From Paramecium octaurelia (lineage: Eukaryota; Ciliophora; Oligohymenophorea; Peniculida; Parameciidae), in contig CAJJDP010000060.1 in NCBI GenBank assembly GCA_905182995.1, positions 375,785-439,784 on the forward strand: a stretch of DNA of 64,000 nt, given 5' to 3'. Under the pieces are notes generated by a model. The model ran no database searches and was not told the DNA's origin. It saw nothing but the letters and a program-made list of their open reading frames with translations. Below, piece by piece: positions 48,547 through 63,118 of this stretch; within the stretch, counting starts at the first letter, position 1; each line of letters opens with the position of its first letter. The translations under genes and the position numbers were made by a program.

Positions 48547-51500
48547 ATGTAAATTTTAAAGAAATTCACAAATACCAAGACAACCAAGATAGGACTAATT
48601 GTGGCATTGGGTTTGAGTGGAGTTGCATTGAGCTATCACTTTTACGATAAAAGGAAATAATGTTGCAAATCTGCCAACCAAGCCCCACCTCTTCTTTAAA
48701 ATCCAACCTAAAATTAAAATGAATTTGGATAGAACAGATTTTTAACATAGGCAGGGGCCATTTAAAGATGGCGTCAAATCAAAGAAGGAAGTATCTCATA
48801 CAAAGTGGATTTATTATTGAAAAGAGGTATTCATATAATAATGATAATGTGTAGGTGAATCATATAGTGGGTTGGTCGCATTAGACTTTGAAGTAATTGA
48901 TAATTCAAAAGATTTGTATGTCGATTTCAAAGGTAGTAAAGTTGTTAGTTTGTATGTTAATGGAAATAAGATTAATGATTTGGATTGGAATGGATTGTTT
49001 ATCAGAATACCCAAAGAATACTTGAGTACATCTCAAAAGAATAGAGTGAACATCTAATTTGATTAGAATTACGCTAAAGATGGATGTGGATTACATGGCT
49101 TTATTGATAAGGATGGCAAACAATACTTGTATAGTTAATGTGAGTCTTACTTCACAAATAGATTGTATAAGATTGTATTAATGATTTAGTTTCCCTTGCA
49201 TGGATCAACCAGATTTGAAGGCCAAATTGAGATTCACAGCAGTGTGTCCAAAGGAATGGGTAGTGATTTCAAATGAAAATGCTGATCAAAAGGAATAGTT
49301 TAATGTTGCTTAGGCAACCAATATCATTACCACATATCATCCTTAAGAAGTGGTGTAGAGTCAACTCCAAAATTTCGAGAACTCAGATTCATATAATTTT
49401 TGGGTGTTTGGTGAAACCAAAACATTGCCAACCTATTTATTTGCATTGGTGGCTGGAGAATATTGGTCAATCAAATTTTAAGGAGAAGACGGTGATACAC
49501 CATAGACTATTTATTGCAGAGAAAGCTTAAAAGAACATATGATGGGTTTAAAGGATTTCATTTTTGAAGTCACTAAGAAAAGTATGAAATTCTATGAGGA
49601 TTTCTTTGGAGTCAAGTATTAATTCAACAAATACGATTCAGTGTTTGTTAATGAATACAATTGGGGTGCAATGGAAAACCCTGGATGTGTGACATTTAAT
49701 GATTTCTACGTTTTCAAAGAGAAGAAACCAGCAACTAGTTATACATAATTTGCAAATACAATTGCTCATGAAATGGCACACCATTGGTTTGGAGACTTTG
49801 TAACAATGAAGTGGTGGAATGACTTGTGGTTAAATGAAAGTTATGCTGATTTCATTTCACACTTTTGTTTGCAAAACATTCATATTGAATCCATCAAATT
49901 ATCTAGTATTCCTGTGATGTTCAATCAAAGAAAGGGATGGGGATACAGAGAAGATTAAATGCTTACTACACATCCAATTGCAGGTGAAGTTATCAATACT
50001 GAAGTAGCTGAGAATATTTTTGATGGAATTACATATTCCAAAGGAGCTTCCGTCATGAAATAATTATTGTGCATTATGGGAGCAGATAAATTTGGAGAGG
50101 CTTGTGGAAACTATTTTAGAAAATTCGGATGGAAGAATGCTGTTTTATAAGATTTAATCGACCATTTATAAGAGAAATTTGATAATCCAGAATTCACATT
50201 GTCTTATTGGAAATAACAATGGATTGAAACTGCTGGTATGAATGAAATTGAACCAGTATGGGATCAAACTGATAGATCTCATCAAGCTAAATTAACTGTA
50301 TTTTAAAGACCTGCTTTAAGTCAATTCCCCACTTTGAGAATTCACAAAATTAAAATAGGATTATTCCATGATAATGGCATTGATTCTATTGATGCAGTGC
50401 TCCAAGCAACAGAGGAGAATGTTATCCCTTATGATGGCAGTAAGGGATATAGAGCAATATTGTTGAATTTCGAAGATTAATCTTTTGTGAAGGTACTCCT
50501 TGATCAAGAGTCCACAAAATACTTCAGTTAAAATTTACATGCAGTCTAAGATATCCTAACAAGAACTTTGATTTACAGAGCTCTTTTTGATAGTGTGAGA
50601 GACGGTAAAATATGCTCAGAGGAGTACGTTGATTTCCTGTTGGCCTAATTACCCAGAGAGACTTCAGATGAAATTTTGAATACCTAATTGATGTTTTTAT
50701 AAGGTGCAATCGGATCTATGACACCAAGAAAGTAATTTATTTTTATTATAATAATTATAGATTCAAGAAGATTCTTGGCAAGAGAGTCTTTTCATTCCTA
50801 ATAGCTGAATTAGTCAAAGTTAGTGGAAATGCAGAATTAGAAAATAGATTGATTTTATTAAGGAACAATTTAGTATCATTTGCATATGATAACTCTTGTG
50901 TTGATGAACTCGTGGATTGGTTCTAAGGTTAAAATAATAATCAATTATAATAAATTCAATGCACAAAGGACAATAAGTGGGCAATTGTTAAGTTAGTTTA
51001 TGGATCTAAAAAATATGACGAATAACCTGAATTGAGACAATAATTACTAGAAAAGATGTTGGAACTTGATAATTCTGATGCAGCCACTAGAGCCCAATTG
51101 AAATGTTAGGCACTTAAGGCAAATGAATAAGAGAGGGCAGCCCTTTGGTAAAAGTTCGTTGATCCAGACAATAAGGAATCAGTGAAATTGATCGCAGAAT
51201 CAATGGCTGGATTCAATAATGAAAGACGTTATCTTAGTTTGGAACCCTATTAAGAAAAGTTCTTTGAAGTCATCGTTCAAATCTTCCAAACTAGAAGCAA
51301 CGATTTCAGTAAGACCTTCTATGATTACCTGTTCCCAATCACTGATGATTTGGCCAGTCTTTGCAATGTATTATTTGTATTTACGAATTTAGAAAATCGA
51401 GAAGTTGAGAGCTGCTGTTCCTGAAAATTTGATCACCCTCAAAATGCAAGTGGATAAATCACTTGATTCAATTAAGAGGTAAGTGAAGTAGTTTGAGTGT

Positions 51501-51554
51501 TTCTGTAACCAAGCCAAATTAGCCACCCAATAGGTATTAGAAAATGATGCATGA
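48547..51554 (+). CDS. M1-family aminopeptidase, membrane-anchored
   Basis: 966 aa after introns 48827-48854, 49165-49189, 50732-50760 and 51368-51392. Residues 17-36 form a signal anchor ([18 protein letters not shown]). The M1 features are complete: [19 protein letters not shown], the exopeptidase motif GAMEN at about 356, the zinc site [10 protein letters not shown] starting at His390 with the third ligand in WLNES (Glu413), and a helical ERAP-like C-terminal domain of about 400 residues. These enzymes remove N-terminal residues from peptides. With an N-terminal anchor and no other helix the catalytic domain probably faces the lumen or outside. Confidence 0.95.
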
Positions 51555-51591
51555 GATATAACAGATACAATAATATTAAAATATAATTAAT

Positions 51592-52486
51592 ATGAATACC
51601 TCGTTTGAATAAATAAACAAATCTCCATTGAATCATTCTGTTTCCAAATAGCTTTACTCTTTCCCCAAAGCCAATCGATTCAAAGAATTCAAGGATACAG
51701 CGTACTTTCCCATTACCATTTATCTAGATGTCCAAACATTTACACGCTCCCAAGTATGATGAGCAAACGTGGAGCTGGAATTGGATATGGATAGAAATCA
51801 GACTTGATCTAAGAAAGCATTACACCAGGCCCAAATAATTATTAAATCAAGACAACTCTCAATACAAGCAATGGTTGGACTATGCCTGTAGGCAGAGATG
51901 TATTCATCATTTAAACATTCCAAAGAAAAGCAATAAATATGAAGGTATCTTTCTTGGTTTAATTCAAAAAACCCCAGGACCAGGACAATATGAGTTCCAT
52001 GATTCTAAGTCTCCAATCAAATACTCTATGAGAATGAGGACTGAAAGTCATAGGGAAAAAGACAGGAAACCTGGACCGTAAATATATTGTTCTACTATTA
52101 TTAGTGGAGAATACAATTTGCCAGAAGCACTAACTGAAAATGGAAAATATTAAATTAGCAAGTTTAGAGAGTAAATTTAATTTAAAAACCAATAGTTCTG
52201 GTGCAATCATTCTCTCTCCACCCAAAGCCTTGAGTTCTCGTTTCTCTCCTGCTCATGAACGCACTCCAGGACCAGGATAATATCAACACAAAGGAGACAT
52301 CGATCCCAAAGGACTTTATTATTGTTCCAAATTTGCAGACACAAAATCTACAGTCTTCACTAAGGCAAAAAGAGAACTAACTAAAATTAGAATGGAATCT
52401 CCTGGTCCCGGAGCCTATAAATTGCCATCAGAATTCGGGTATTTATTCATTTTAAACATAGTTTTTATGAAAAATCGATTAAATGA
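51592..52486 (+). CDS. STPGR/SHIPPO-repeat protein
   Basis: 255 aa after five introns (51702-51727, 51900-51925, 52078-52104, 52171-52195, 52439-52461). Pro-Gly repeats at the spacing of the SHIPPO/STPGR family: ITPGPNNYQIKT, KTPGPGQYEFHD, KPGPGEYNLPEA, RTPGPGQYQHKG and SPGPGAYKLPSEFG. Proteins with this repeat (ODF3/CIMAP) lie along axonemal microtubules and other cilium or sperm-tail structures. The last intron adds the short end FYEKSIK. It lies 37 bp after the aminopeptidase stop, on the same strand. Confidence 0.88.
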
Positions 52487-52724
52487 AACTTATATAAATA
52501 GTTAATATATATCAACATTATATAAATTTTATATGTATTAAATTTACAAAATTCTAGATATAACTTTCAATTTTCATGAAAATCTTAAAAATATGATCAG
52601 TAATCTAAATGAGAATAAGAGAATCTCAACAGAAGAGATATTATATTTAGATGTAAGAATCAATTAACAATGCAATTACGTCATTCTATAAGCATTTTCA
52701 TTTCAATAAGTATTTATTATTTAA

Positions 52725-54266
52725 TCAAAATCTCTTTATTGTTACTTGCTGTTCTTTAAAATACGTATAATTTTGAAACAGATTTTAAATTGTTTCCTAT
52801 CTGAGTAAAAGTGAATTCTCTTGTATCAATTCATCTTATGAATCATGATCAGAGGATATCTCCCGAATAAAGTCTTCATCTGATGATTTCATTAATTTGA
52901 ATGGAGAAGGCAACTACTTCTCATGCAACCCTTTCCATGGGAATCCTGAAAACCATGGATGACCTTAGATCTCTTCAATACCACTATACCCTAAACGAGC
53001 CTAAGGTTTTCTCTGTAACAATTGATTAATAAAATCAGCTGCTTCCCATGACCAATTAGGAGGAACATCTTGTTTCTTGAGTGAGACCTGTTTGGCAATA
53101 ATAGCATCTCTAATATCTCTACGACTCTTGCCTAAATATGGTCGTTTTCCCATCATAAATTCATAAGCCATAACTCCTAATGCGAAATGATCCACTCCAA
53201 AACTATGATTTTATCTAAACATGACTTCAGGTGCTATTTTATAAATAACTTATGTAAATACCCATATATCCAGGAGTGCCACTAGTCTCTTAAGAATTCT
53301 CGGGTTTCACTATCCTTGCAATTCCGAAATCTGTCAATCTGGGATACCCTTTCTTGTCTAGAACAATATTCTCAGGTTTAATGTCTCTATGAATAATCCC
53401 ATTTCTATGTAGATACTCTAAAGCCAATAGCATACTTGCAATCAAGAACTCTATCAATAATCAAATCATTTATCTTACTTGTATGTTATTCTGAAAACCT
53501 ACGCATCTTGCCAATATGAAATCTAAGATCACCACCTGTTAATAAATCCATTACTAGATACAGATTTTCTCTATCTTGAAAGGCATAATGAATATTTGCA
53601 ATAAAAGGATGTTTAAGTTATGACAGTAGAATACGTTCATTCATCACTGAATTGACAGATTTTTTGGCCAAAACCCTATTAGCTTAAATTAACTTACTTG
53701 GCTTTACTCATCTCTTTCATAGCAAATAGCTTATGCGATTTAATCATTTCCACTCTCCATACTTTCCCAAATCCTCCTTTTCCAAGAACATAATGAAATT
53801 TAAAATTACTCCTTCCAATTTCCGCATCGGTAGTGGGCAATCTTAAAGAATATTATTCCTCAATAAGTCTTGAATTAGGTCTGGAATATATAGAGTTCCT
53901 AAAACTTCGTTTTTCTTGGGATTTTGGAGCTTGGAAAAGCTTCGGTTACTAATCTAACTATAATTGAAATGATTTGCGAGGCGGTTATCTTAATTGAGGA
54001 CTAGCACTCTTCTTGTTGCTGGAGAACTCATCTGGTCTTTTTCGTGTTTAACTAAAAGAACCGTCTAGTTGGAAGCAAAGATTTGTTTTCCACATTTTTG
54101 GTTATTCCTTAGGAGATGTTGGAGTTGAAACTGGAATTGGGTTATTAAATGAAGGTAATTTGGAATGGCGAGAAGTTAGAATTGATTGATTTTGTTTTAC
54201 GCGATAGAAACTTGTATCTACAGCGTAATTTTGTATAATATTTCTTTGGCCAATCGAATTCTTCAT
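52725..54266 (-). CDS. AGC-type kinase related to STK32 (YANK)
   Basis: 487 aa after introns 53676-53697, 53451-53478 and 53234-53261. The first 150 residues are basic, Ser/Gln rich and probably disordered. Kinase domain: [113 protein letters not shown]. The D-H-F-A-L-G-V and GGDLR-x-H motifs are typical of the YANK/STK32 group, which is expanded in ciliates. A 50-residue acidic tail ends near KRF. Substrate unknown. Confidence 0.9.
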
Positions 54267-54720
54267 TTTAATTTATTTAATATATGCAATCACAACTATT
54301 CCATAGAAAATCACATTCATGATCTATCATACATGAAAATTATCAAGAAATTCAATGGCAGAATAAAAACACTGAGAATTATTGAGTAGATAAATTTCAA
54401 GAAGGATGACATTTAATTATAATTTATGATTCCTTGTTGTTATCTATATCTATTCAAAATTCACTAAGAATAGGAATACAACAAGCTAAGAACATTAGTC
54501 TAATTGCCTATTTTAATATAAGAGAATGATATTATTTATGTTAATAAAACAACCTAATTACTTCATAATGTTCTTTTTATTTTAACAATTAAGATATCAG
54601 TTTAAATAGATAGTTTAGTGTTTATTTATAATTATAGAATAGCGGTATCAATTAAAATTTCATTTGAATATAAAATATGAAATTAGAGGATTGAATAGTT
54701 TTTGTTTATATAAATAGAAA
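54267..54720. other. Intergenic, nothing recognised
   Basis: AT-rich spacer, no supported frame. Confidence 0.5.
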
Positions 54721-56168
54721 TCATAAAAACTTTTTATAAATTTTTAACTCTTAAGGCATTGCTCCAATACTTTAATCACTTTTTTCAATGTTTTTCACAT
54801 AATTACTTGAATTAGTGTATCTATGACTTGTGTTATGATGAGAACTAGTTTTTCTATGTTAGGATGGAGTCGAAAGTCCTATTATTTCTTAATGCAATTT
54901 TTGCATCACTTTAATGGATTATATGAGTTCTCCTTCATTGTCTCCAATTCTGGTTGTTAAGATTTTGAGTTTTTGATAGATGCTTTGAGGATCCACTTAT
55001 TTATTGTTGACTGCTGCTATTACATCCTTTTCTAGTTTCAAAACATTCTTTTGAACCATTTTAAAGTAGGATTGAATAATCTATACAGAGGCCTATTCTT
55101 CAGTTTCTTGTATTAGACCTGTAGAACTTCTTTTGTGTCTGGAGTTATCCGATATTTCTTTAGAAGTATTTGAACTATCTTTAGCAATATCTTTTAAAAA
55201 CTAGTTCTCTTTTTCTTTAATAATTTCATTATATTTTGGAGTTGATAGTTTCTTTTCTTCTGGATAATATTATTTATTCTCAAATATTTTGTCAGTTTTA
55301 CTTTGCTATTACAATTATTATTAATATTATTATTATTGTTGTTAAACTAGTTGTGGTTAGACAGGTTTTTTGTTTTCAGTTTATTGAAAGAGTAACTGTG
55401 ATGCAATAGTTGTTGGAGTTGCAACAGGTGTATTGGAATTGGGTTTAAAGAAATCATTAATTTTATTTTATTAAATATTTGATGTATTAGCTTAGGTTTT
55501 AGCCTTGCCTTTAAAATATTTAATTTAATACATTCAATTGCGACTTCTTATTAAGGTATTTAATAAGATTACTTTTTTTAATGATTTGATTAGGTAGGCT
55601 TTGACATTTGCTTACTGGGAGATATTCTTTCACTTCCTAAATTAGGTTTCTTTTTATTGAACTGAGAATGATTAAATGCATTTTAAGGGTTGTTATGATT
55701 AGTCTATACAGAGAGCATTTCACCAATTTTTGAGGCATTCTTATTATTTGGTTCAGATACTTCTTAAAATTAATAAGCATTGGATTGTCTTCTTCCCAAG
55801 ATAGCATCCTATTGATTCTTCTAGAGTGAGAATTGACTCTAGTTTGAATATGAAACTTACTTCGTTAAGTACTTCTTTTTCCATTTCACTTGAATCGGTG
55901 ATTAGATATAATTCATTATTTTCTATCAACAAATTCTTGATATCATAAGTGTGTGTCAATTTACGACATTTTGGACATTGGATTCTAAATTTATTCTAGA
56001 TTTGACTATTGTTTAGATTGAAATGAGATACCTTGTATTTTCTTAGATTTGTATATTGACTCCGCATTTCATGCACATGGAATGTGAACATATCAATTGG
56101 ATTGGATTTTAAGCAGTCATTTTGCATAGCTGACAAATAGTAGATGAGTTTGAACTTTTATTTAGCAT
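54721..56168 (-). CDS. RING-finger-like protein with polyQ, 458 aa
   Basis: Introns 56006-56031, 55839-55860 and 55509-55531 leave 1377 nt. The N-terminus has a RING-type zinc site: CQLCKM, then CSHSMCMKC, then, after the first intron, CPKCRKL, giving C-x2-C...C-x-H-x3-C-x2-C...C-x2-C. RING domains recruit E2 enzymes, so this is a candidate ubiquitin ligase. The middle is disordered with a polyglutamine patch (about 15 Gln, TAA/TAG coded). The C-terminal 150 residues are helical (QSIYQKLKILTTRIGDNEG). The third intron is essential; without it the frame becomes a long low-complexity readthrough. Confidence 0.75.
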
Positions 56169-56210
56169 TAACTGATTATTATATTTTAATATTAATATAT
56201 TGTAATGTGA

Positions 56211-56595
56211 TCATTATGACTTGGTGATTTCTGTTTTTAAGCCATCGAATGAATCAACAGGAACATGTTGAGCAAGTGTATAATATTTGCCTTTTCCATC
56301 ATCTTCCTCCTTCTTCTTTCTTTGTAATCTGACTCTGATTCTTCTTGGGAGATTTCTGATTCCTCTAGCCCACACTGCCTCATTCAAAGATGGATCAATT
56401 CTGACATCTTCTGTAAGCATATTCTTTCTTGCTGACAAATTAACTCATTTTCATACCGAAATTAACAATATATGAGACTGCTCTTGGGGCTTTTCTCTTA
56501 AATGTTTCCTTGTGAACACCCTTATGAAGATTGATTGTGTAATCTCTGCTCACTTCACCTAATGGATTTGGCTTTCCCTTCTCCTTCTTTACCAT
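56211..56595 (-). CDS. RPL31: 60S ribosomal protein eL31
   Basis: 119 aa after one 25-nt intron (56432-56456). Start MVKKEKGKPNPLGEVSRDY, then INLHKGVHKETFKRKAPRAV, FARKNMLTEDVRIDPSLN, EAVWARGIRNLPRRIRVR and YYTLAQHVPVDSFDGL. All match eL31 in order; length is as expected (about 120-125 aa). The last codon is TAA (Gln) followed by TGA, which confirms the code. eL31 sits near the peptide exit tunnel. Confidence 0.97.
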
Positions 56596-56659
56596 TTCAA
56601 ATAAATAATTTATTTAATATCTTTAATCAAAAAAATATATGAAAAAAAGTTAATTAATC

Positions 56660-57327
56660 TCACAATTGCTACTTCACCCTTATAGGTCTCATATTACTAT
56701 TCTTACGTGATTGCAATCTATAATATTCCAAACATATACTATAGATTCATACTATTGTTCTGACTCTGCAATTTCTGCATGTCATCATCAATATATCTAT
56801 ATCCTAGAAATATTTCTTGTTGCTCTTAATTTTGATGATGCGAATACCGTTCATCATTCTCATGACAGACCTTTCATACTGAGCAAACGTACCTTTTTTA
56901 GTACTGATTTCAAATATAAATTTCTACGTTTTAAATGCATTATTGCTTATAATTGATTCTAAGTATATGCCTTAATGTGTTGTGGTTATCCTGGAATTCC
57001 ATTCAATTTTATACGCAAATGGGCAACATTTACTGATTATTGCACTCTTGCATTTCCAATAAATACTCTCTGAGATTACTCCATCTCAACATCACAACCC
57101 TTGCTTTTCTCTCGTTTCTTATTTATTAACTAATTGCTGAAAACAAATTTTTGTTGTATTGAAGTTCGAAGTGGAGTAGTCTGATGAATTGAAGGATGCA
57201 CTCTGAGTGGTGAAAGTTGAGGACTCTTTAAGTATACCTTCTTTAAACATAGCCTATCTGATGGTGAAGTTTTTGTTATGCTTGAAACCTAAGTGACTTG
57301 TTTTCTTTCGCCATCATCAGACTCCAT
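56660..57327 (-). CDS. Hypothetical basic protein, 207 aa
   Basis: Introns 56871-56892 and 56718-56739 (22 nt each) leave 624 nt, 208 codons. The N-terminal half is Ser/Thr/Pro rich (SITKTSPSDRLCLKKVYLKSP), the centre holds VFIGNARVQQSVNVAHLRIK and MHLKRRNLYLKSVLKK, and the C-terminus is Gln rich. It lies 64 bp upstream of eL31 on the same strand and starts divergently from DHFR-TS. No family recognised. Confidence 0.5.
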
Positions 57328-57480
57328 TGATTATTCAATATCCCAACCTTTAAGTTAATCATTCTATTTATACATATAATTATATTCTTAAATCATATTG
57401 AATGCAGATAATATTAATTGAATAACAAAGGTTTATAAATTGGATATTTTAAATAATAACAAGGGAGGGAATTAAAAAGA

Positions 57481-58869
<1,389 letters not shown>

Positions 58870-58952
58870 TTTTTACAATTTATCCTTAAAATTTTTATTA
58901 CAATTCAATTTAATTTAAACTAATTTTTCAATTTCCTACTTAATCCCTTATA

Positions 58953-60704
58953 ATGTAAATTAACTAATTGCCATCAAATTGTAAGGATAGATTAGCAGAT
59001 CTGGAAGCTCGGATTCTGAAGAAGCCTAAAGTTGAAATATTGGAGGCTTTCCAAAGAGGAGATTCTTTTGAGGTTTTTTCTACTGAAAAGGAGCGCAAAT
59101 TGCCTACTAAATAATTATCTTTACAAGGGACTCCTCGTAAGAGTTCTAGTGATCAAACACTCTTTCGATAATTATAAATTACGTAGTTTACAAAGAATAT
59201 GTAGAGGAAATAGAATTATAATAATAATTTTGATTTAAATGTGGATGAATTATAAAATGCTGAGTAGACATTGAAAGAGAAATTAAATGCTATAGCTATA
59301 TAGGATCTCCGCATAAAGGAATTGGAAGCAAGAGTTACTGAGTTGAATTAAGAATTATAAGTACGATAATGTAATAATCAATAGGAATAAAAGGAGCAAC
59401 AGTTCAAAAGTGAGAATGCAATAAGATAGTTTGTCATAGAAGTGGATTAATATGAGAGAATGCAAATGATAATGGAGATCGAGAAAAATAAAGAGAAACT
59501 AGGAGAATACTCATATTAGAGAGAGAAGACTTAGATTCAGGAAGTGTGGGTGGATGGAAAGGAAATAAAGCAAATCAAAGAGAAGGTTAAGTTAATTGAA
59601 AATCAGAAAGAAGAAATAGAGAATAAAAAAAAATAATTTTAGTTTCAATCTTCTTCATAATATCTGAAATATGTGTTATTATCTAAAGAATAATAACTAT
59701 TATAAGAGTAATTAAGTAGGTTAGAAAATGAAAGACAAATCTTTATAAAATAATTAAGGAGATAATATGATGAAGAACATGCTCGATTCAAGAAGATTAA
59801 TGAGTATAGAACAATAGGAGAAAGATATGTGCTATTATAATTACTAGGTAGAGGAGGCTTTAGTGAAGTATATAAGGTATGAATTTGTTTATTCTCTCGC
59901 TAGGGATACGATTTAAAAGAGCTAAAATATGTTGCTTGTAAAATACATCAATTGAATCCTGATTGGTCAGTCAACTCAAAATCAAATTATGTTAAGCATG
60001 CAACAAGAGAGTACAAAGTACATAGGGAATTATAACATCCAAATATTGTGAAGTTATATGATTCAGTAGAAATCGATATGAATACATTTTGTACAGTTCT
60101 AGAATATTGCGATGGTTGTGATCTATCAATCTATATCAAGAGATACAAGTAGTTTCAAGAAAAAGAAGCCAAATTAATTATTTAATAGGTGTTAAATGCA
60201 ATCAAATATATTCATTAGAGTAACATTATTCACTATGATATCAAACCATAAAATATTTTATTTCATCAAAACGAAATCAAATTATCAGATTTTGGATTAT
60301 GTAAGGTAGTTGATAATGATAAATCGAAAATGGAATTGACTTCATAGGGAGTAGGCACCTATTGGTATTTACCGCCAGAGTGTTTTCATACTGGGGATTA
60401 ACCTCCTAATATCTCTAATAAGGTTGATATTTGGTCTTTAGGAGTAATATTTTATGAAATGCTTTATGGAGTGAAACCCTTTGGACATGGATATAGTCAA
60501 GAGACTATTTTGAAAGAAAAAGTACATTATTTTATATATTATTTAAAGATTATTTTAAAATCTGAATGTGTTAACTTCCCCACAAAACCAGTGATTTCTA
60601 GCGAATGCAAGGATTTTATAAAAGGATGCCTCAATTATTCTTAGGCTGAAAGATTTGATATAATTTAAGCTTGTAATCATTAATACATGTAGCAGAGAAA
60701 ATGA
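58953..60704 (+). CDS. TLK: Tousled-like serine/threonine kinase
   Basis: 565 aa after introns 59877-59903 and 60522-60548. Residues 1-290 are Gln-rich with a long coiled coil ([36 protein letters not shown]), as in Tousled proteins. Kinase domain: [113 protein letters not shown] and GTYWYLPPE are TLK hallmarks. TLKs phosphorylate the histone chaperone Asf1. The second intron is 27 nt with no in-frame stop; skipping it restores the conserved ETILKEKIIL. Its 3' end converges with the Pumilio gene. Confidence 0.92.
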
Positions 60705-60769
60705 AAATAATTATAATAATATATTCTTTATATTTATTCATTGAAGATGGCTTTTAAGCTATTAAGCAA

Positions 60770-62575
60770 TCAAGGCAAATTTTAAATTTGCTTATCTAAG
60801 AAGCTATTTATTCTTTGGCCTAAATTTCGATAGTATAATTACCATGAACAGTTGATTTGATTGCTGTGAATTCAGATTGATTCTAATACAAATGATCTGA
60901 AATATATTTTAATACATTGTGATCGCTTAGCACTAAGAATTTCTTTATTACGTAATTTGCATATTGGTGATTGGCTAAAACAACGAAATTGCTCGTGCTA
61001 TTAAGATATCATATGATATTATGTACTATTGATTAGGACTTCTGCAAAGTAGCCATTTCATAATAGAAACTAATTCTTGTTTGCCCAAGGCTTCCAATGC
61101 TCGTTCAACAGTGTTACTGGTAATTTTAAATAGTTAATGTACCTTGCATATTTATTAATGCTGAGTTGAAAAAACTGTTGTAAAACTAATTGAACTAAAT
61201 GGAATTTCTCTTGACTTGGAATCCAATATTAGAGAATATGTTGTAATACATAATTTCCATATTCAGTTTAACTTAAGATGTTGTAATTTTGAACTGACAA
61301 TCTAATAATTTTGGTAATTTATTGTTGAGAATATTGCTAAATAATTTTATGAATGATTTTGCAGCCATAAATTTGTTGTCCCATGTAATTGAACTATGAA
61401 TATAATTGATATGAATACTGATTCTTCAACTATAGGAATCATGAATTCCATTTTAAATTTATCAAAGGTTTCAAGCATTTTAAAAATGACGTAATTTCCA
61501 TTCAAATCGTATACCAAAGATCGCATGTTGGATTGCAATTGTTATAAGACTTAGATTTGGAGATCATTTCGATTATAGGTGTACTCGATCAATTTCTACA
61601 TGACTCTGCATCCGAAAGTATTTTTCGATAAATCATAGAAATGAGGTTTCAGTTTAGTAAACATCCTCTATTGCAATTTATTATTAGCTATTTTCATATA
61701 TATATACACAAGTACTGCATTCAAAGATCTTTTATACAACATAATTGCCGAATATGTCTTTCTCCACTTGAGGACTAACTCGTTCTAATTTCTACACTAT
61801 CAATTCCTTTTATTCGTTTGATCCTGTCTCCAGCATCTTCTGCAATTTCCTACTGACTATCTAATTGCCCCACAAGGAATCCTAGGATGGAGTGCAAATT
61901 CTTACCACCAAACTTGTTAGATACAAATCCATTTCAATATCTGGTTCATACATAGGACTATTGCAATCCACTAAAGGAGAATATATATTTAGAGTAGGTA
62001 TTTTGTAATCAACAATCGGTATTTTTTGATCGACAATCTCTTTGAAGTATTCAGTTTCACTCTTCTCTGAATTCCAGAGTTCCTTGATAAATTTCAATGT
62101 CTGGGCATTCATTGAAGGTGTGTCTGGCGATTGCTATTCTGTATGAGTCTCTAAGTTTTATTCTCCTATTTCCAATTATGGCACAGTCTATTGTGGCTGA
62201 CAAGTCTTGTGCTTAGGTGATTTCCTAATCTAATCTTTAGCCACCTTGAAACTTTGATATTTCTGTTTTATATATAAGAGTAAATCTACTTATAATTTGC
62301 ATTTATTTTCTTCTTATTCATTTATGGTGTCAATATTTTCATAATTTTTATGATTCACAACACTCTCCTTTGGTGAAGTGTCCAAAGTTATTTGTTCAAA
62401 ATCATACGTCAAAGTGTTACTCATAGGAGTCATCATGCCCAAGTTCCCCAATCTGTGATATATTTAGTTTTGATTACTTCACTTTTTATTAATCACTTAA
62501 CTGTCCCTCTCCATTTTCAGTTCCTTGAAAATCATTGGGCAAAGAAGGCAGAGTATCACCTAATGTATTATTCAT
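60770..62575 (-). CDS. Pumilio (PUF) family RNA-binding protein
   Basis: About 541 aa after seven introns (25, 24, 28, 25, 26, 29 and 23 nt, from 5' to 3'), which leave 1626 nt. The first 210 residues are Gln/Ser rich. The rest carries PUF repeats: DSLWGNQIVSRKLQKM, DIFGNYVVQKIFEC, NTFGCRVMQKLIEY, DLNGNYVIFKMLE, QQIYGCKIIHKII, TEYGNYVLQHIL, INKYASNTVERAL and NHQYANYVIKKFL. PUF proteins bind 3' UTR motifs and repress or destabilise mRNAs. Repeat residues that read RNA bases look standard except Asn-Gly-Asn-Tyr-Val in repeat 4. An extra 27-nt segment (GTA...CAG) in the N-terminal part could be another intron. Confidence 0.88.
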
Positions 62576-63118
62576 CTTGGGGATTATATTGATTAATTTA
62601 ATAAATCTTTTATATTTTTTTAATTCAAAATCTTCCCTCATTTAGACTATTTTTTATGTAATAAAAATGGTATGATGTTAAAACATATTATAATTCTTTA
62701 TTAAATAAATAGTGCAATATTTGAAATCATATCATAATATGTACACATATAATAATGTTGCCATTATCATTCCTCTTATCCCTTAGATGTTAAAACAATC
62801 ATCAACTGAGTTCTGAGTTATCTGAATCTTAATAATCTGTCTGTCAATCTAGATTATTGATTGTGTATTATTAATTATCTTAGACTAACTGTTTCATTGA
62901 TTTATTAGTTTAAACTAGAGAGTCTCAAAGATTAAAATATCTTAGGTTTTTACAATAAGTTTAGAATACTGTTAAAATGAATCCCATCCCTCTATTACTA
63001 AGATAACATAACTCTTTTTGAAGCATTAGATATAATATATGAGACTATATTCTTTAAATATCTATTGATTTGAATTATATATAATATAATTAAAATAATA
63101 TTAAGAATAAATAAAAGA
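62576..63118. other. Intergenic, nothing recognised
   Basis: AT-rich spacer between divergent genes; no supported frame. Confidence 0.5.
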
